The position numbers were made by a program, and so were the translations under genes. A stretch of 64,000 nucleotides of DNA from B30-G6 sp963701385. Its GTDB lineage: Bacteria > Desulfobacterota > Desulfobacteria > Desulfobacterales > B30-G6. The notes beneath the pieces were generated by a model. It saw only the letters and a list, made by a program, of their open reading frames with translations. It searched no databases and was not told where the DNA came from. Of this stretch, positions 27,113 to 36,682 are shown piece by piece. The DNA lies in the NCBI GenBank assembly GCA_963701385.1, contig CAVOZW010000017.1, positions 248,001 through 312,000 of the forward strand. Direction: 5' to 3'. The first letter of the stretch is position 1; every line of letters begins with the position of its first letter.

Positions 27113-27817
27113 ATGTTTTCTGAAACGGTTTCATATTCCGCCGCTTTGGTGGCCGGCTTGCTGTCCTTTTTTTCACCATGTGTCCTGCCGCTGATACCGG
27201 CTTACTTTACCTTTATTAGCGGAATGACCCTGGCGGAACTTACCGACGGTTATAATGCCGAGATCCGCAGGAAAGTTTTCTTCTCGACCATGGCTTTTAT
27301 CTCAGGGTTCTCGGTAATTTTCATACTGCTGGGGGCTTCCGCCTCTTATCTTGGCGGGTTGACACACGATTACAGGGACATCATACGCGTTGTGGGCGGT
27401 GCCCTGATCGTCGTATTTGGAATACATTTGACGGGTCTGGTTCGAATCCCTTTGCTTGAATTTGAAAAAAAGTTTCATATTAAACAAAAACCATTCAATC
27501 TTTTGGGAACATTTTTGGTGGGCATGGCGTTCGGCGCCGGGTGGAGCCCCTGTACAGGACCACAATTGGGCTCCATTCTCGCTCTGGCCATGGGTAAGGG
27601 AACCGTCTGGCACGGCATCGGACTGTTAAGTGTCTACTCGGCAGGAATGGCCCTGCCCTTTGTGTTGATATCTATCTTTATCAATTATATGCTCGTATTT
27701 GTAAGGAAAGCCTCTCGTTTTATGCCGCTATTCAACAGGGTCGCCGGGACGGTGTTGATTCTGATCGGCTTGCTTCTCCTTGCAGACAAACTCTATCTAC
27801 TAACCGGAGCTGGATAA
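27113..27817 (+). CDS. ccdA: cytochrome c biogenesis protein CcdA (DsbD-like membrane domain)
   Basis: Inner-membrane protein that passes electrons from cytoplasmic thioredoxin to the periplasm. It has 234 residues and six predicted membrane helices. The first helix carries the reactive Cys in SFFSPCVLPLIPAYFTFISG. The second reactive Cys is in GAGWSPCTGPQLGSILALA. It is followed after 3 bases by a periplasmic thioredoxin, so the pair forms a split DsbD-like system, probably for heme-c assembly on the multiheme cytochromes such as TmcA. Confidence 0.95.
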   Translation: MFSETVSYSAALVAGLLSFFSPCVLPLIPAYFTFISGMTLAELTDGYNAEIRRKVFFSTMAFISGFSVIFILLGASASYLGGLTHDYRDIIRVVGGALIVVFGIHLTGLVRIPLLEFEKKFHIKQKPFNLLGTFLVGMAFGAGWSPCTGPQLGSILALAMGKGTVWHGIGLLSVYSAGMALPFVLISIFINYMLVFVRKASRFMPLFNRVAGTVLILIGLLLLADKLYLLTGAG

Positions 27818-27820
27818 CCC

Positions 27821-28285
27821 ATGATGAAAAATCGATTAACCGTTACCCTATGCATGGCAGCATTCCTACTGATATTGACGGTTGACTCACCTGCAGCTGC
27901 CGTCGACCAGATCAAGTGGCATGCCTACGAAGAGGGGATGACCCTCGGACTGTCGGAGAAAAAGAAGGTCTTGATCAATTTTTATGCAGACTGGTGCAGA
28001 TTCTGTAAGACCATGGACCGGCAAACCTTTCAGGATCCCGGTATCATCTCTTATTTAGATTCGCACTTTATCGCCATTAAGGTCGACGTGGAGCGCGAAA
28101 AATCAGTTGCAGAAAAGTACAACATCAACCCTCTCCCGGACACCTGGTTTCTATCCGAAACAGGAGAGGTTATCGGGAACAGGCCGGGATATCTATCGGC
28201 AGGAGACATGATGCCGATTCTCCAGTTTATTGAGACGGAAAGTTTTTTAGAGATGAGTTACCGGCAGTTCAAAGAAAACCTGTAA
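27821..28285 (+). CDS. periplasmic thioredoxin-fold protein (DsbD C-terminal-like)
   Basis: It has 154 residues. A signal peptide covers residues ~1-27 (LCMAAFLLILTVDSPAAA). A thioredoxin fold follows with the active site FYADWCRFCKTM (CRFC) and the cis-Pro in INPLPDTWFL. The EEGMTLGLSEKKKVLINFYA start is typical of DsbD-gamma and related thioredoxins. It presumably receives electrons from CcdA, encoded immediately upstream. Confidence 0.9.
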   Translation: MMKNRLTVTLCMAAFLLILTVDSPAAAVDQIKWHAYEEGMTLGLSEKKKVLINFYADWCRFCKTMDRQTFQDPGIISYLDSHFIAIKVDVEREKSVAEKYNINPLPDTWFLSETGEVIGNRPGYLSAGDMMPILQFIETESFLEMSYRQFKENL

Positions 28286-28344
28286 ACAGAGGTTCTTGAT
28301 CCTCCGTACCGCGACACATCGTTTATGATCGCAGTAATATGGTT

Positions 28345-28608
28345 CTATCGAAAAGTGCCTCCCTGTCCCGGGAATCTGCGGAAAAGTCGAATCGATATGG
28401 AAAGGATGACATAAAGGCTCATGAGTAGCAAACTCAGCGGCACCCAAAGATGGGAATGGTAGGCCAAATTTTCCCGGGCTAGCCAGAAACCACAAGCACT
28501 GAACAGCAACACCATGACCATCAGAACAATGATCACGGCGCAGATCATCTCCGAATCATACCAGGGAGAAATGGTTTTTCTAAATAGTGGGTTTCGGTCA
28601 GATTTCAT
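28345..28608 (-). CDS. small two-helix membrane protein, unknown
   Basis: About 87 residues from ATG 28608 (an ATG at 28620 is also in frame). Two hydrophobic segments (MICAVIIVLMVMVLLFSACG and WVPLSLLLMSLYVILSISI) flank a short periplasmic or cytoplasmic loop; the ends are basic. No family is recognised. It is convergent with the ccdA-thioredoxin pair and divergent from the nrdD promoter. Confidence 0.65.
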   Translation of the reverse strand: MKSDRNPLFRKTISPWYDSEMICAVIIVLMVMVLLFSACGFWLARENLAYHSHLWVPLSLLLMSLYVILSISIRLFRRFPGQGGTFR

Positions 28609-28807
28609 GATCTGAACCATACCATGGGGCTCGTCAAGATATCAAATAAAATCGTTTTTGGCCTTTATTCGACGTGACGGCATCGCTCCTGTGGCAAAAG
28701 GCCCACCCATTTCTTTGGGGGGCAAACAGCTTCCCGGCATGGCTGCCAAACCGGCTGCGGACAATGGATATTCGAAGCGGCCGCATCATTAGCCACAATG
28801 AAATACA

Positions 28808-28861
28808 TCACAACATGTGGTAATATTTGTGTTGACAAGTATCAACATGTTGTTGTAGTAA
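28808..28861 (+). promoter_or_regulatory. nrdD promoter with two NrdR-like boxes
   Basis: Two 16-base NrdR-like palindromes, TCACAACATGTGGTAA (28808-28823) and TATCAACATGTTGTTG (28840-28855), have centres 32 bases apart, the spacing typical of NrdR regulation. TTGACA (28832-28837) lies between them, and a weak -10 (TAGTAA, 28856-28861) overlaps the second box's edge. Repression by dATP/ATP-loaded NrdR is inferred. The rest of 28609-29036 shows no gene. Confidence 0.65.
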
Positions 28862-29036
28862 GATTTTTATCCTTCTGTACCCAACACGATGGTACGTTGA
28901 CTCCAAAAACCTTCAATTTACATGATGACGCATCCATAGCAGGACAAGACTGTGACGTTTTTCTGCTTTGGTTTTCAATGAAAACAGGAGAATTTTCGGC
29001 GATCTCCTTCAACAAAACGGGCGAGAGGTAAAATAC

Positions 29037-31250
29037 GTGTTCGAGCAGATAAAGAAACGGGACGGCAGAATTCAGGATTTCGATTCAAAAAATATCACCG
29101 AAGCCATCGCCAAAGCGGGTAAAGCGACTGGAGAATTTTCAGTAAGAGAAGCCAAAAAAATGACACTTCGCGTCCTCACCCTCGCCCATGAACTCAGACT
29201 GAACGCCATGCCCGAAGTGGAAGAGATCCAGGACATCGTTGAGAGGGTTCTGCTCGATTCACCTTTCCACAAGACAGCCAAGGCCTATATCCTTTATCGG
29301 GAACAACACGCCCAGATCCGCAGAATTGCGACCGAGGCCAATGTCGACCTGGTCGAACACTATATTCAAAAACTGGACTGGAAAATAAAAGAGAACAGCA
29401 ATATGTGCTATTCTCTGCAGGGACTCAACAACTATATCAGTTCGGACGTCACTTCGGAATATTGGCTCAACAGCATCTATCCACCGGAAATCAGGCGGGC
29501 ACACAAAAGTGGTGACATGCACATTCACGACCTCAGCCTCCTTTCCGTCTACTGCGTGGGCTGGGACCTGAAGGATCTTCTGGTCATGGGTTTCAGGGGC
29601 GTCGAAGGCAAAGTTGAAAGTGCGCCACCCAAACATCTCAGATCGGCCCTGGGCCAAATCGTCAACTTTTTTTACACCTTGCAGGGAGAAGCCGCCGGCG
29701 CCCAAGCCTTATCGAATTTCGATACACTGCTGGCACCCTTCATCCGTTATGACCATCTCGATTACAAGGAGGTCAGACAGGCGCTTCAGGAGTTCGTTTT
29801 CAATATCAATATCCCCACACGGGTGGGGTTCCAAACGCCATTTACCAACATTACCATGGACCTCTATGTCCCCTCCATTCTCAAAGATCATCCGGTAATC
29901 GTGGGAGGTGAAGAAAAGGATATCACCTATGCGGACTTTCAAGCCGAGATGGACATCCTGAATATGGCTTTTGCAGAGGTCATGATGGATGGAGACGCCA
30001 AAGGACGGGTCTTTACCTTCCCCATACCGACCTATAACATTACCAAAGACTTTGACTGGGACAATCCCAATCTGGACATGGTATGGAAAATGACCGGTAA
30101 ATACGGCATCCCTTATTTCTCTAATTTCGTCAATTCGGATATGTCGCCTGAAGATGCACGATCCATGTGCTGCCGGCTGCGCCTCGACAACCGCGAACTG
30201 TTAAAACGGGGCGGTGGTTTGTTCGGAGCCAATCCGCTGACCGGGTCCATCGGTGTTGTCACCATCAACCTGCCGAGGATCGGCGTCTCATCAGAGAATA
30301 AAGCCGAATTTTTCCAGACCGTTCGGGAAAAGGTTCTTCTCGCCATCGAGAGCCTGGCCATCAAACGAAAGGTTCTGGAACGCTTTACCGAAAAGAATCT
30401 CTATCCCTATTCCAAGTTTTACTTGAGGGACATCAAGAAAGGCTCCGGCCTCTATTGGAAGAATCACTTTTCGACCGTCGGTATCATCGGTATGAACGAA
30501 GCGTGTCTGAATTTTCTGGGAGAAGGTATCGCCAGCAGAGACGGCCACGCATTTGCCTTGGAAGTCATGGATTATATCCGTGATATCATTGCTGAAGTTC
30601 AAGAAGAAACCGGCGACATCTTCAACCTTGAAGCAACACCGGCAGAAGGAACTTCCTACAGGCTGGCCATGATGGACAAAAAGAATTTCCCGGGTATCAT
30701 CTGTGCCAATGAGGCAGACTACCAGGCCGGTGCAGCACCCTATTACACCAATTCGACGCAATTGCCGGTGAATTATACGGACGATATCTTTGAAACCCTG
30801 CAACTTCAGGACAAACTACAGACAAAATACACCGGCGGAACCGTGCTGCATATTTATCTGGGAGAACAGGTCGACGATCCAGCGGTCACCAAACACCTGA
30901 TCAGAAAGATTGCCAATAGATTTCACCTGCCCTACTTTACGCTCTCGCCCACGTTCAGCATCTGTCCTTCCCACGGATATCTGAAGGGCGAAAAGCCCAT
31001 GTGCGACTGCTGCAACCAAGAAACTGAAATCTACTCGCGGGTGGTCGGGTATCTAAGGCCCATCAAGCAATGGAACCCCGGTAAGCAAGCCGAATTCAAT
31101 CTGCGAAAAACTTACAAGGTGCTGGATCAGGTCAACCTTCCGGATACGGGAACAGAAACAACATCTTCGGATGAATCCCCCGACCCCGCCCCTTCTCTGG
31201 ATGGCAGTGTAAGCCTGGAAAAAACACCCCAACAAATTGCGGCAACATAA
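29037..31250 (+). CDS. nrdD: anaerobic (class III) ribonucleoside-triphosphate reductase
   Basis: Makes dNTPs from NTPs without oxygen using a glycyl radical. From the GTG at 29037 (GAGAGG upstream) it has 737 residues. An N-terminal ATP cone (residues 1-90) senses dATP/ATP. The ten-stranded barrel holds NNYISSDVTSEYWLN and MHIHDLSLLSVYCVGWDL; ARSMCCRLRLDNREL and GVVTINLPRIG also fit. The C-terminal zinc site uses the Cys residues around CPSHGY and CDCC. The radical Gly671 is in EIYSRVVGYLRP. An upstream in-frame ATG at 28968 would add a non-family tail. It is followed by nrdG. Confidence 0.97.
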   Translation: MFEQIKKRDGRIQDFDSKNITEAIAKAGKATGEFSVREAKKMTLRVLTLAHELRLNAMPEVEEIQDIVERVLLDSPFHKTAKAYILYREQHAQIRRIATEANVDLVEHYIQKLDWKIKENSNMCYSLQGLNNYISSDVTSEYWLNSIYPPEIRRAHKSGDMHIHDLSLLSVYCVGWDLKDLLVMGFRGVEGKVESAPPKHLRSALGQIVNFFYTLQGEAAGAQALSNFDTLLAPFIRYDHLDYKEVRQALQEFVFNINIPTRVGFQTPFTNITMDLYVPSILKDHPVIVGGEEKDITYADFQAEMDILNMAFAEVMMDGDAKGRVFTFPIPTYNITKDFDWDNPNLDMVWKMTGKYGIPYFSNFVNSDMSPEDARSMCCRLRLDNRELLKRGGGLFGANPLTGSIGVVTINLPRIGVSSENKAEFFQTVREKVLLAIESLAIKRKVLERFTEKNLYPYSKFYLRDIKKGSGLYWKNHFSTVGIIGMNEACLNFLGEGIASRDGHAFALEVMDYIRDIIAEVQEETGDIFNLEATPAEGTSYRLAMMDKKNFPGIICANEADYQAGAAPYYTNSTQLPVNYTDDIFETLQLQDKLQTKYTGGTVLHIYLGEQVDDPAVTKHLIRKIANRFHLPYFTLSPTFSICPSHGYLKGEKPMCDCCNQETEIYSRVVGYLRPIKQWNPGKQAEFNLRKTYKVLDQVNLPDTGTETTSSDESPDPAPSLDGSVSLEKTPQQIAAT

Positions 31251-31285
31251 GAGCACATAACGATTCTATCCTCCGGCGACACAGC

Positions 31286-31984
31286 ATGATATTTGGCGGT
31301 CTTCAAAAACAATCCCTTATCGACTTTCCCGGTAAGATCAGCTGTGTCCTGTTTACAATCGGCTGCAACTTTACATGTCCCTACTGCCACAATCCTGACC
31401 TTGCCCGCGGACAAGTCAAACCGACCCAGACCTTAAAAGAAGAACGCATTTATAATTTTCTCGAAAACCGTAAAGACTTTCTGGATGGTGTCGTCATCTC
31501 GGGTGGAGAACCAACCCTTCACCCGGGTCTTTCAACACTGTGTCGCAATATCAAGCGCATGGGGTATCCCATCAAACTGGACACCAATGGAAGCCGACCT
31601 GAAATACTGACACAGCTCATCCACAATCGTTCTATCGATTACATCGCCATGGATATAAAAACAGACCCGTCGGCCTATCCCCGCGCAATTTTGCACAATG
31701 AGAATACGGAAAACATACTCGAGAGCATTGTTCTCATCATGGCTGCCGGCATTCCATACGAGTTTCGAACGACATGCCTCAAGCCCTTTGTAGACAGACC
31801 CGTTATCGAAAAGATTTCGCACACCATCCAGGGCGCTCGCTGTTACGCCCTGCAACGGTTCAAGAATGAAAACATATTGTCTCCTGAGTTTTTTCAAAAT
31901 ATGTCAACGCACTATTCACTCTCGGAACTTGAAGCGTTTCAGGCCATCGTGGCCCCCTGGGTGGTGGAATGCCTTATTCGTTAA
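31286..31984 (+). CDS. nrdG: anaerobic ribonucleotide reductase activating protein (radical SAM)
   Basis: Generates the glycyl radical on NrdD. It has 232 residues. The radical-SAM cluster motif is CNFTCPYC (Cys27, Cys31, Cys34). GVVISGGEPTLHPGL is the SAM-contact motif, followed by KLDTNGSRPE and YIAMDIKTDP. It lies 35 bases after nrdD. It would be the expected activator for the stand-alone glycyl-radical protein at 63016 too. Confidence 0.95.
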   Translation: MIFGGLQKQSLIDFPGKISCVLFTIGCNFTCPYCHNPDLARGQVKPTQTLKEERIYNFLENRKDFLDGVVISGGEPTLHPGLSTLCRNIKRMGYPIKLDTNGSRPEILTQLIHNRSIDYIAMDIKTDPSAYPRAILHNENTENILESIVLIMAAGIPYEFRTTCLKPFVDRPVIEKISHTIQGARCYALQRFKNENILSPEFFQNMSTHYSLSELEAFQAIVAPWVVECLIR

Positions 31985-32164
31985 TAAAACACCTCTCCGC
32001 TATTAGGTTCCCCGGTATCCAAGCCAAGAGGCATTTATAAAGGAATGACTGTCTATTTGACGCGTCAAGTTTCACCCTTCGTGCTTTTGTTAAATTTCCG
32101 GGTTATGGTGGTTGCTCCCTGGAATAAACGCGATTCATAAATCATATGCGATTCAACATAATTC

Positions 32165-32194
32165 TTGACACATTGGATTTGTTTTCTCTATGTT
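32165..32194 (+). promoter_or_regulatory. candidate sigma-70 promoter for the acyl-CoA synthetase gene
   Basis: TTGACA (32165-32170), 18 bases, TATGTT (32189-32194). It lies 116 bases before the ATG, within the 326-base gap after nrdG, in which nothing else is seen. Confidence 0.45.
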
Positions 32195-32310
32195 AATCTG
32201 AGCTTGTCGCGCCTATTGCGAAAGGCTTACCAGGCGTTGCCTATTACCCCTGACCCAACCCAAATAATGGGATACAATAATTTCCGTTCTCGACAAAAGG
32301 AGGAGACGAT

Positions 32311-34221
32311 ATGACGACAGCATACGATGCAGCGTTCAAAAAATCCATTGAAGATCCAAACGGGTTCTGGGCCGAGGCAGCTGAAGACTGTCACTGGTAC
32401 AAAAAATGGGACAAGGTTCTCGACGATACCAACAAACCGTTTTACCGCTGGTTTGTGGGGGGAGAAATCAATACCTGTTACAATGCTCTGGATCTTCACA
32501 TTGAACAAGGCAGGGGCGACCAGTATGCCTTGATATACGACAGCCCTGTCACCAACACCGTTAAAAAATATACCTATAAAGAGCTCAGGGACGAAGTTGC
32601 CAAATTTGCCGGCGTTCTGGCAGGCCTGGATGTTCACAAAGGGGATCGGGTTCTGGTCTATATGCCCATGATCGCCGAAGCAGCTGTGGCCATGCTAGCC
32701 TGTGCACGTATCGGGGCTGTCCACTCGGTCGTATTTGGCGGGTTTGCAGCCAACGAACTGGCGACCCGCATCAATGATGCCAAACCAAAGGTCATCGTTT
32801 CAGCATCCTGCGGTATCGAAGTGGCCCGCATCATTCCCTATAAGCCGCTGTTGGATAAGGCCATCAATACGGCAAAGGCTGATTCCAAACCCAAAAATTG
32901 TGTCATTCTGCAACGCCCCATGGAGACCGCCAGCATGGTGGCAGGCAGAGATCTGGACTGGAAGGATGCCGTTGCAGGGTCGACACCCCACGACTGTGTT
33001 CCGGTGGCAGCGACAGACCCCCTTTACATCCTCTACACGTCGGGCACGACGGGCGAACCCAAAGGGGTTGTCCGAGACAATGGCGGCCATGTGGTTGCAC
33101 TGAAGTGGAGCATGAAAAATATCTACAATATCGATGCCGGTGATGTCTATTGGGCGGCCTCCGATGTGGGATGGGTCGTTGGACACTCTTATATCATCTA
33201 TGCCCCACTCTTTAAGGGATGCACCACGATTCTATTCGAAGGAAAACCGGTTGGCACACCGGACGCGGGCGCTTTCTGGCGTGTTATATCAGACCATAGC
33301 GTCAAAACCATGTTTACCGCACCCACAGCTTTCCGTGCCATCAAACGCGAAGACCCAACGGCCGAGCTCATGAAGAGGTATGATCTCTCAAATTTCAAAA
33401 CCCTCTTCCTGGCTGGTGAGCGTCTGGATCCGGACACGCTACACTGGGCCGAAGCACACCTGGGGATTCCGGTCATCGATCACTGGTGGCAGACGGAAAC
33501 CGGCTGGGCCATATGTGCCAATCCCATGGGTCTGCACCATTTTCCAGTCAAGGAAGGCTCCCCTACGAAACCGGTTCCAGGGTGGAATGTTAACGTTGTC
33601 AATGCCGAGAACCACCCGGTCAAACATGGAGAGATCGGCGCGCTGGTTGTCAAACTTCCCCTTCCTCCCGGCAGTCTGCCTACCCTCTGGAAAAAGGATG
33701 AGCGATATATCAGTTCTTATCTGGAAGAGTTTCCAGGCTACTACAAGACAGCCGATGCCGGTTTTATCGATAGCGATGGGTATGTCTTCGTTATGTCGCG
33801 AACCGACGATATCATCAATGTTGCCGGTCACCGTCTTTCAACAGGCGCCATGGAAGAGGTTCTGGCGGACCACCCGGATGTGGCAGAGTGCGCCGTACTC
33901 GGTGTAGCGGACGACCTCAAGGGGCAGGTTCCGGTGGGTTTTCTGGTTTTGAATGCGGGCGTTGAAAGAGACCACCAAGAAATCATCAAGGAAGTTGTCC
34001 AGTCGGTGAGAGATCGTATCGGTCCGGTGGCTTCCTTCAAGAAAGCCACGGTCGTAAAAAGGCTGCCTAAAACGCGGTCAGGCAAAATATTGCGCGGTAC
34101 CATCCAGAAAATTGCCGACAACCGGGAATATAAGGTTCCTGCCACCATCGATGACCCGATGATTCTCGAAGAGATGGAAGATGCACTGGTCGGCATCGGT
34201 TATGCCAAGGCGCGGAAATAA
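32311..34221 (+). CDS. propionyl/acetyl-CoA synthetase, AMP-forming (PrpE/ACSS3-like)
   Basis: Activates a short-chain acid with ATP and CoA. It has 636 residues with an acetyl-CoA synthetase N-terminal domain (FYRWFVGGEINTCYNALDLH). The P-loop YTSGTTGEPKGVVRDNGGH has the RDNGG extension typical of propionyl-CoA synthetases. IDHWWQTETGW, YKTADAGFIDSDGYVFVMSR and DDIINVAGHRLSTGAMEEVL follow. The catalytic Lys is in RLPKTRSGKILRGTI. AGGAGGA precedes the ATG. Propionate or acetate use fits a complete-oxidising sulfate reducer; the true substrate is not settled by sequence. Confidence 0.93.
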   Translation: MTTAYDAAFKKSIEDPNGFWAEAAEDCHWYKKWDKVLDDTNKPFYRWFVGGEINTCYNALDLHIEQGRGDQYALIYDSPVTNTVKKYTYKELRDEVAKFAGVLAGLDVHKGDRVLVYMPMIAEAAVAMLACARIGAVHSVVFGGFAANELATRINDAKPKVIVSASCGIEVARIIPYKPLLDKAINTAKADSKPKNCVILQRPMETASMVAGRDLDWKDAVAGSTPHDCVPVAATDPLYILYTSGTTGEPKGVVRDNGGHVVALKWSMKNIYNIDAGDVYWAASDVGWVVGHSYIIYAPLFKGCTTILFEGKPVGTPDAGAFWRVISDHSVKTMFTAPTAFRAIKREDPTAELMKRYDLSNFKTLFLAGERLDPDTLHWAEAHLGIPVIDHWWQTETGWAICANPMGLHHFPVKEGSPTKPVPGWNVNVVNAENHPVKHGEIGALVVKLPLPPGSLPTLWKKDERYISSYLEEFPGYYKTADAGFIDSDGYVFVMSRTDDIINVAGHRLSTGAMEEVLADHPDVAECAVLGVADDLKGQVPVGFLVLNAGVERDHQEIIKEVVQSVRDRIGPVASFKKATVVKRLPKTRSGKILRGTIQKIADNREYKVPATIDDPMILEEMEDALVGIGYAKARK

Positions 34222-34369
34222 AGAGCGTTGTTCAGAAGGGCCGGACTTTGGTTTGTTATTGGAAGGAACCATTACGACAACCCTTTTTGAACAAAGAACA
34301 CAGCAGGTGGATGACAGCGTGCGAGGGTGGCGATAGGTTCGTTTTTAATTGTCCCACCTGCTATATCCG

Positions 34370-34414
34370 AAAAAGAAACGGCGCCGCACAAAAGTGCGGC
34401 GCCGTTTCTTTTTT
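34370..34414. terminator. bidirectional Rho-independent terminator
   Basis: AAAAGAAACGGCGCCGCAC, a 4-base A loop, then the exact complement and a T run; the A run on the left gives a T run on the other strand. It ends both the acyl-CoA synthetase gene (plus) and the response regulator/tmc transcript (minus). Confidence 0.93.
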
Positions 34415-34763
34415 AACCGATTGTATTTTTAACGATCCCGATGATCTTTTCAGGGTCGAAGGGCTTACTCACAAAAGCCACGGCGTTTTGAACGGCATGA
34501 TCGCCATCGATCCCACTGATGACGATTACCGGTATATCTTTGAGCTCTTTTTCCTTGCGCAGTTTACGGTAAAACCTGGGGCCCCATTCACCCGGCATTT
34601 GAAGATCCAGCGTGATCAGGTCCGGTCTTTCTCTCCTCACCACCTCCAAACCTTCCATACTGCTGGATGCCGAACAGGTCTGATAGCCATTGTCGCTGAA
34701 AACGGCCTTGAGATATTTTACAATAATCGGGTCATCATCGATGATCAGTATTTTCTTTGCCAT
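34413..34763 (-). CDS. single-domain response regulator (CheY-like)
   Basis: It has 116 residues, a receiver domain only. The acidic pocket is in ILIIDDDP, the phosphoacceptor Asp in LITLDLQMPGEWG, with a Ser switch in VIVISGIDG and Lys in FVSKPFDP. GAGGGG precedes the ATG. No kinase or output domain is nearby. It lies 69 bases after tmcA on the same strand, so it may be cotranscribed with tmc; regulators also neighbour tmc in Desulfovibrio. Confidence 0.92.
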   Translation of the reverse strand: MAKKILIIDDDPIIVKYLKAVFSDNGYQTCSASSSMEGLEVVRRERPDLITLDLQMPGEWGPRFYRKLRKEKELKDIPVIVISGIDGDHAVQNAVAFVSKPFDPEKIIGIVKNTIG

Positions 34764-34831
34764 TGTGAGCCCCTCTTTTTACTCTTTATAACGTTAGACA
34801 TTACCTCGGACCCTTTAATTTGATGTCCCCT

Positions 34832-35215
34832 TTACCCCTTCCGATGGCACTCCCCGCACATGATGGGGCCTTTCTTTTCAGTCAAGTGGCAGCCTTTGCA
34901 GTTCGTATGAAAGGCCTGCATCAGGGCCGGCTGCCCGTCAGACACGTCTACGCCATGGCACTCTGAGCACATCATGTCTTCAGAGGATTCGTCTTCGAGC
35001 TTGAGGCCATCTTCGTAAACATGATGGCACTCATTGCATGCATAGATTTCAGCTGCCTCGTTGTGCGCCTCATGATTGAAGACCGATACCACCCTTTGAG
35101 GATTGGGAAACGAGCTGTTGTCCACGTTTACCATATCTTCCTGGGAGTAGGCGGCCACAAGAAAAAACACTGTCAGCATTGGGACCGTCAGTAGACCAAG
35201 GCTACGTTTTTTCAT
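34832..35215 (-). CDS. tmcA: acidic tetraheme cytochrome c3 (type II), TmcA
   Basis: Periplasmic electron carrier that takes electrons from type I cytochrome c3/hydrogenase and feeds the Tmc membrane complex. From ATG 35215 (GAGGAGAAAGAGG upstream) it has 127 residues with a signal peptide (residues ~1-25). Four CXXCH heme sites are present: CNECH, CSECH, CKGCH and CGECH. The surface is acidic (DGLKLEDESSEDMM). An in-frame ATG 87 bases upstream would add an Arg/Lys-rich stretch and is rejected. It is the last gene of the tmc operon here, whereas it leads the operon in Desulfovibrio. Confidence 0.9.
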   Translation of the reverse strand: MKKRSLGLLTVPMLTVFFLVAAYSQEDMVNVDNSSFPNPQRVVSVFNHEAHNEAAEIYACNECHHVYEDGLKLEDESSEDMMCSECHGVDVSDGQPALMQAFHTNCKGCHLTEKKGPIMCGECHRKG

Positions 35216-35311
35216 CCTCTTTCTCCTCGTTCGTTCCGCCGATCTCAAGGTTATGCTCTTTGTTTTGATCATTCGAATTTGTGTCATTGGGTGTGGTTTC
35301 ACATTTTGAAG

Positions 35312-36643
35312 TCAGGGCTTTTCTAGCGCCTCGTACAGTATATCACTGATAAATTTGATATCCAAACCGACCCCATAGTGATGAACGATATCGTCGAGTC
35401 CACTATGACAGTTGTGACAGGGAGTTATCAGGGTCTTGGCTCCCCTGGCCTTTGCGGCAAACAGCTGTTCCGCCTTGACTTTGTTCCCTTCAACACGGGT
35501 CATTTTATAGGGTGGTCCACAGTTAATTACACCGCCCCCGGCGGCGCAACAGTAATTGTGCTCCCGGTTGGGATACATTTCAACGAAGTCCTCACAAATG
35601 GCCCTGACCACATAGCGGGCCTTTTCGTGAAGCCCCCCGCCCCGCACCACATTACAGGGATCGTGCAGGGTGACAGGCTTATCATATTTTTTTACAATCT
35701 TGATCTTTTCTGATTTGAGCAGTTCATAATAAAATTCGATGGCATGCATGATGGGTATGGGAGGTTCTCGCCACCCAAGCCATCGGTTTCCCATATCATA
35801 TACCGATCGAAAGGCATGTCCGCATTCACCCATGACGATCCGTTTCACCTTTAGCCGCGAGGCTGCCTCGTAATGGGTGCGCTTGATACGCCCCATAATT
35901 TCATTGTCGCCGGTAAACATGGCCATATCACTGTTATCCCACCCAATACCGGAGGGCATGGTCCAGTCAATTCCGGCCACCTCCATAATCACGGCAGCCT
36001 GGTATATCAGCTGGGCCTGAAATTTTGGTTCAGGCGCAATAACGGAATACATGGTGTCCGCACCCTCCTTGTCGAGGGGAATCCGCAGGCTGGGTATTTC
36101 AGCCCGGGCTTCCTCCTCCTGCCACTGAAGTGTATCAGGCCATTCATCCCCCTTGACCCACATCTGGTTCATGGTGACGGCATGGCTGTGAGCGGTGTCC
36201 TGGATATATAGGGGCGTAACGCCCAGTCGATGAATGATGCGCCTGACGACACTCATGATGTAGGCGATGTCGATGCCGAAAGGACAGTACATGGCACACC
36301 GCTTGCAGAGGTTGCATTCCGTGTGCGAGATAATAGCGGCCCTTTTGATGAATTCCGGTGTCACCTTTCCTTTTTTCCGGATCATTTCCCACAGGGTCTG
36401 TTTGACCTTTCCCACGGGAGAGAAACGCGGATCGTTGTCATGCGACAAATAGTAATGACAGGCCTCCGAGCACAACCCGCAGTGGATGCAGGTGTCAACG
36501 TAAGTTCTTAGCCGAGCCCCGGTCTCATTTTCAAGAACGCTCTTGATGACCGCTTCTATTTTAGCCTCCGTTAGACTGGATGCACCAATCTCGATGCCCT
36601 GGTCCAGTCCCTTGGATTCTTTTTTTGTAATCGGTTCAGCCAT
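35312..36643 (-). CDS. tmcB: Tmc complex iron-sulfur protein TmcB (HdrD-like)
   Basis: Cytoplasm-facing iron-sulfur subunit. It has 443 residues. Two [4Fe-4S] ferredoxin motifs (CIHCGLCSEACH and CNLCKRCAMYCP) are followed by CCG domains of the heterodisulfide-reductase type: LHDPCNVVRGGGL, NYCCAAGGGVINCG and LITPCHNCHSGL. CCG cysteines can hold a special cluster that reduces disulfides, so the electron acceptor may be a thiol/disulfide such as DsrC (inference). CGGAGGC precedes the ATG. It lies between tmcC and tmcA. Confidence 0.92.
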   Translation of the reverse strand: MAEPITKKESKGLDQGIEIGASSLTEAKIEAVIKSVLENETGARLRTYVDTCIHCGLCSEACHYYLSHDNDPRFSPVGKVKQTLWEMIRKKGKVTPEFIKRAAIISHTECNLCKRCAMYCPFGIDIAYIMSVVRRIIHRLGVTPLYIQDTAHSHAVTMNQMWVKGDEWPDTLQWQEEEARAEIPSLRIPLDKEGADTMYSVIAPEPKFQAQLIYQAAVIMEVAGIDWTMPSGIGWDNSDMAMFTGDNEIMGRIKRTHYEAASRLKVKRIVMGECGHAFRSVYDMGNRWLGWREPPIPIMHAIEFYYELLKSEKIKIVKKYDKPVTLHDPCNVVRGGGLHEKARYVVRAICEDFVEMYPNREHNYCCAAGGGVINCGPPYKMTRVEGNKVKAEQLFAAKARGAKTLITPCHNCHSGLDDIVHHYGVGLDIKFISDILYEALEKP

Positions 36644-36682
36644 ATTGGATGCCTCCGCGGAGCATTCTAATCGTAAGTGATA

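Noticed and set aside
34296..34363. AGCAGGTGG...CCACCTGCT inverted repeat after the acyl-CoA synthetase
   Set aside because: The loop is over 40 bases and a perfect terminator lies just beyond; probably chance.
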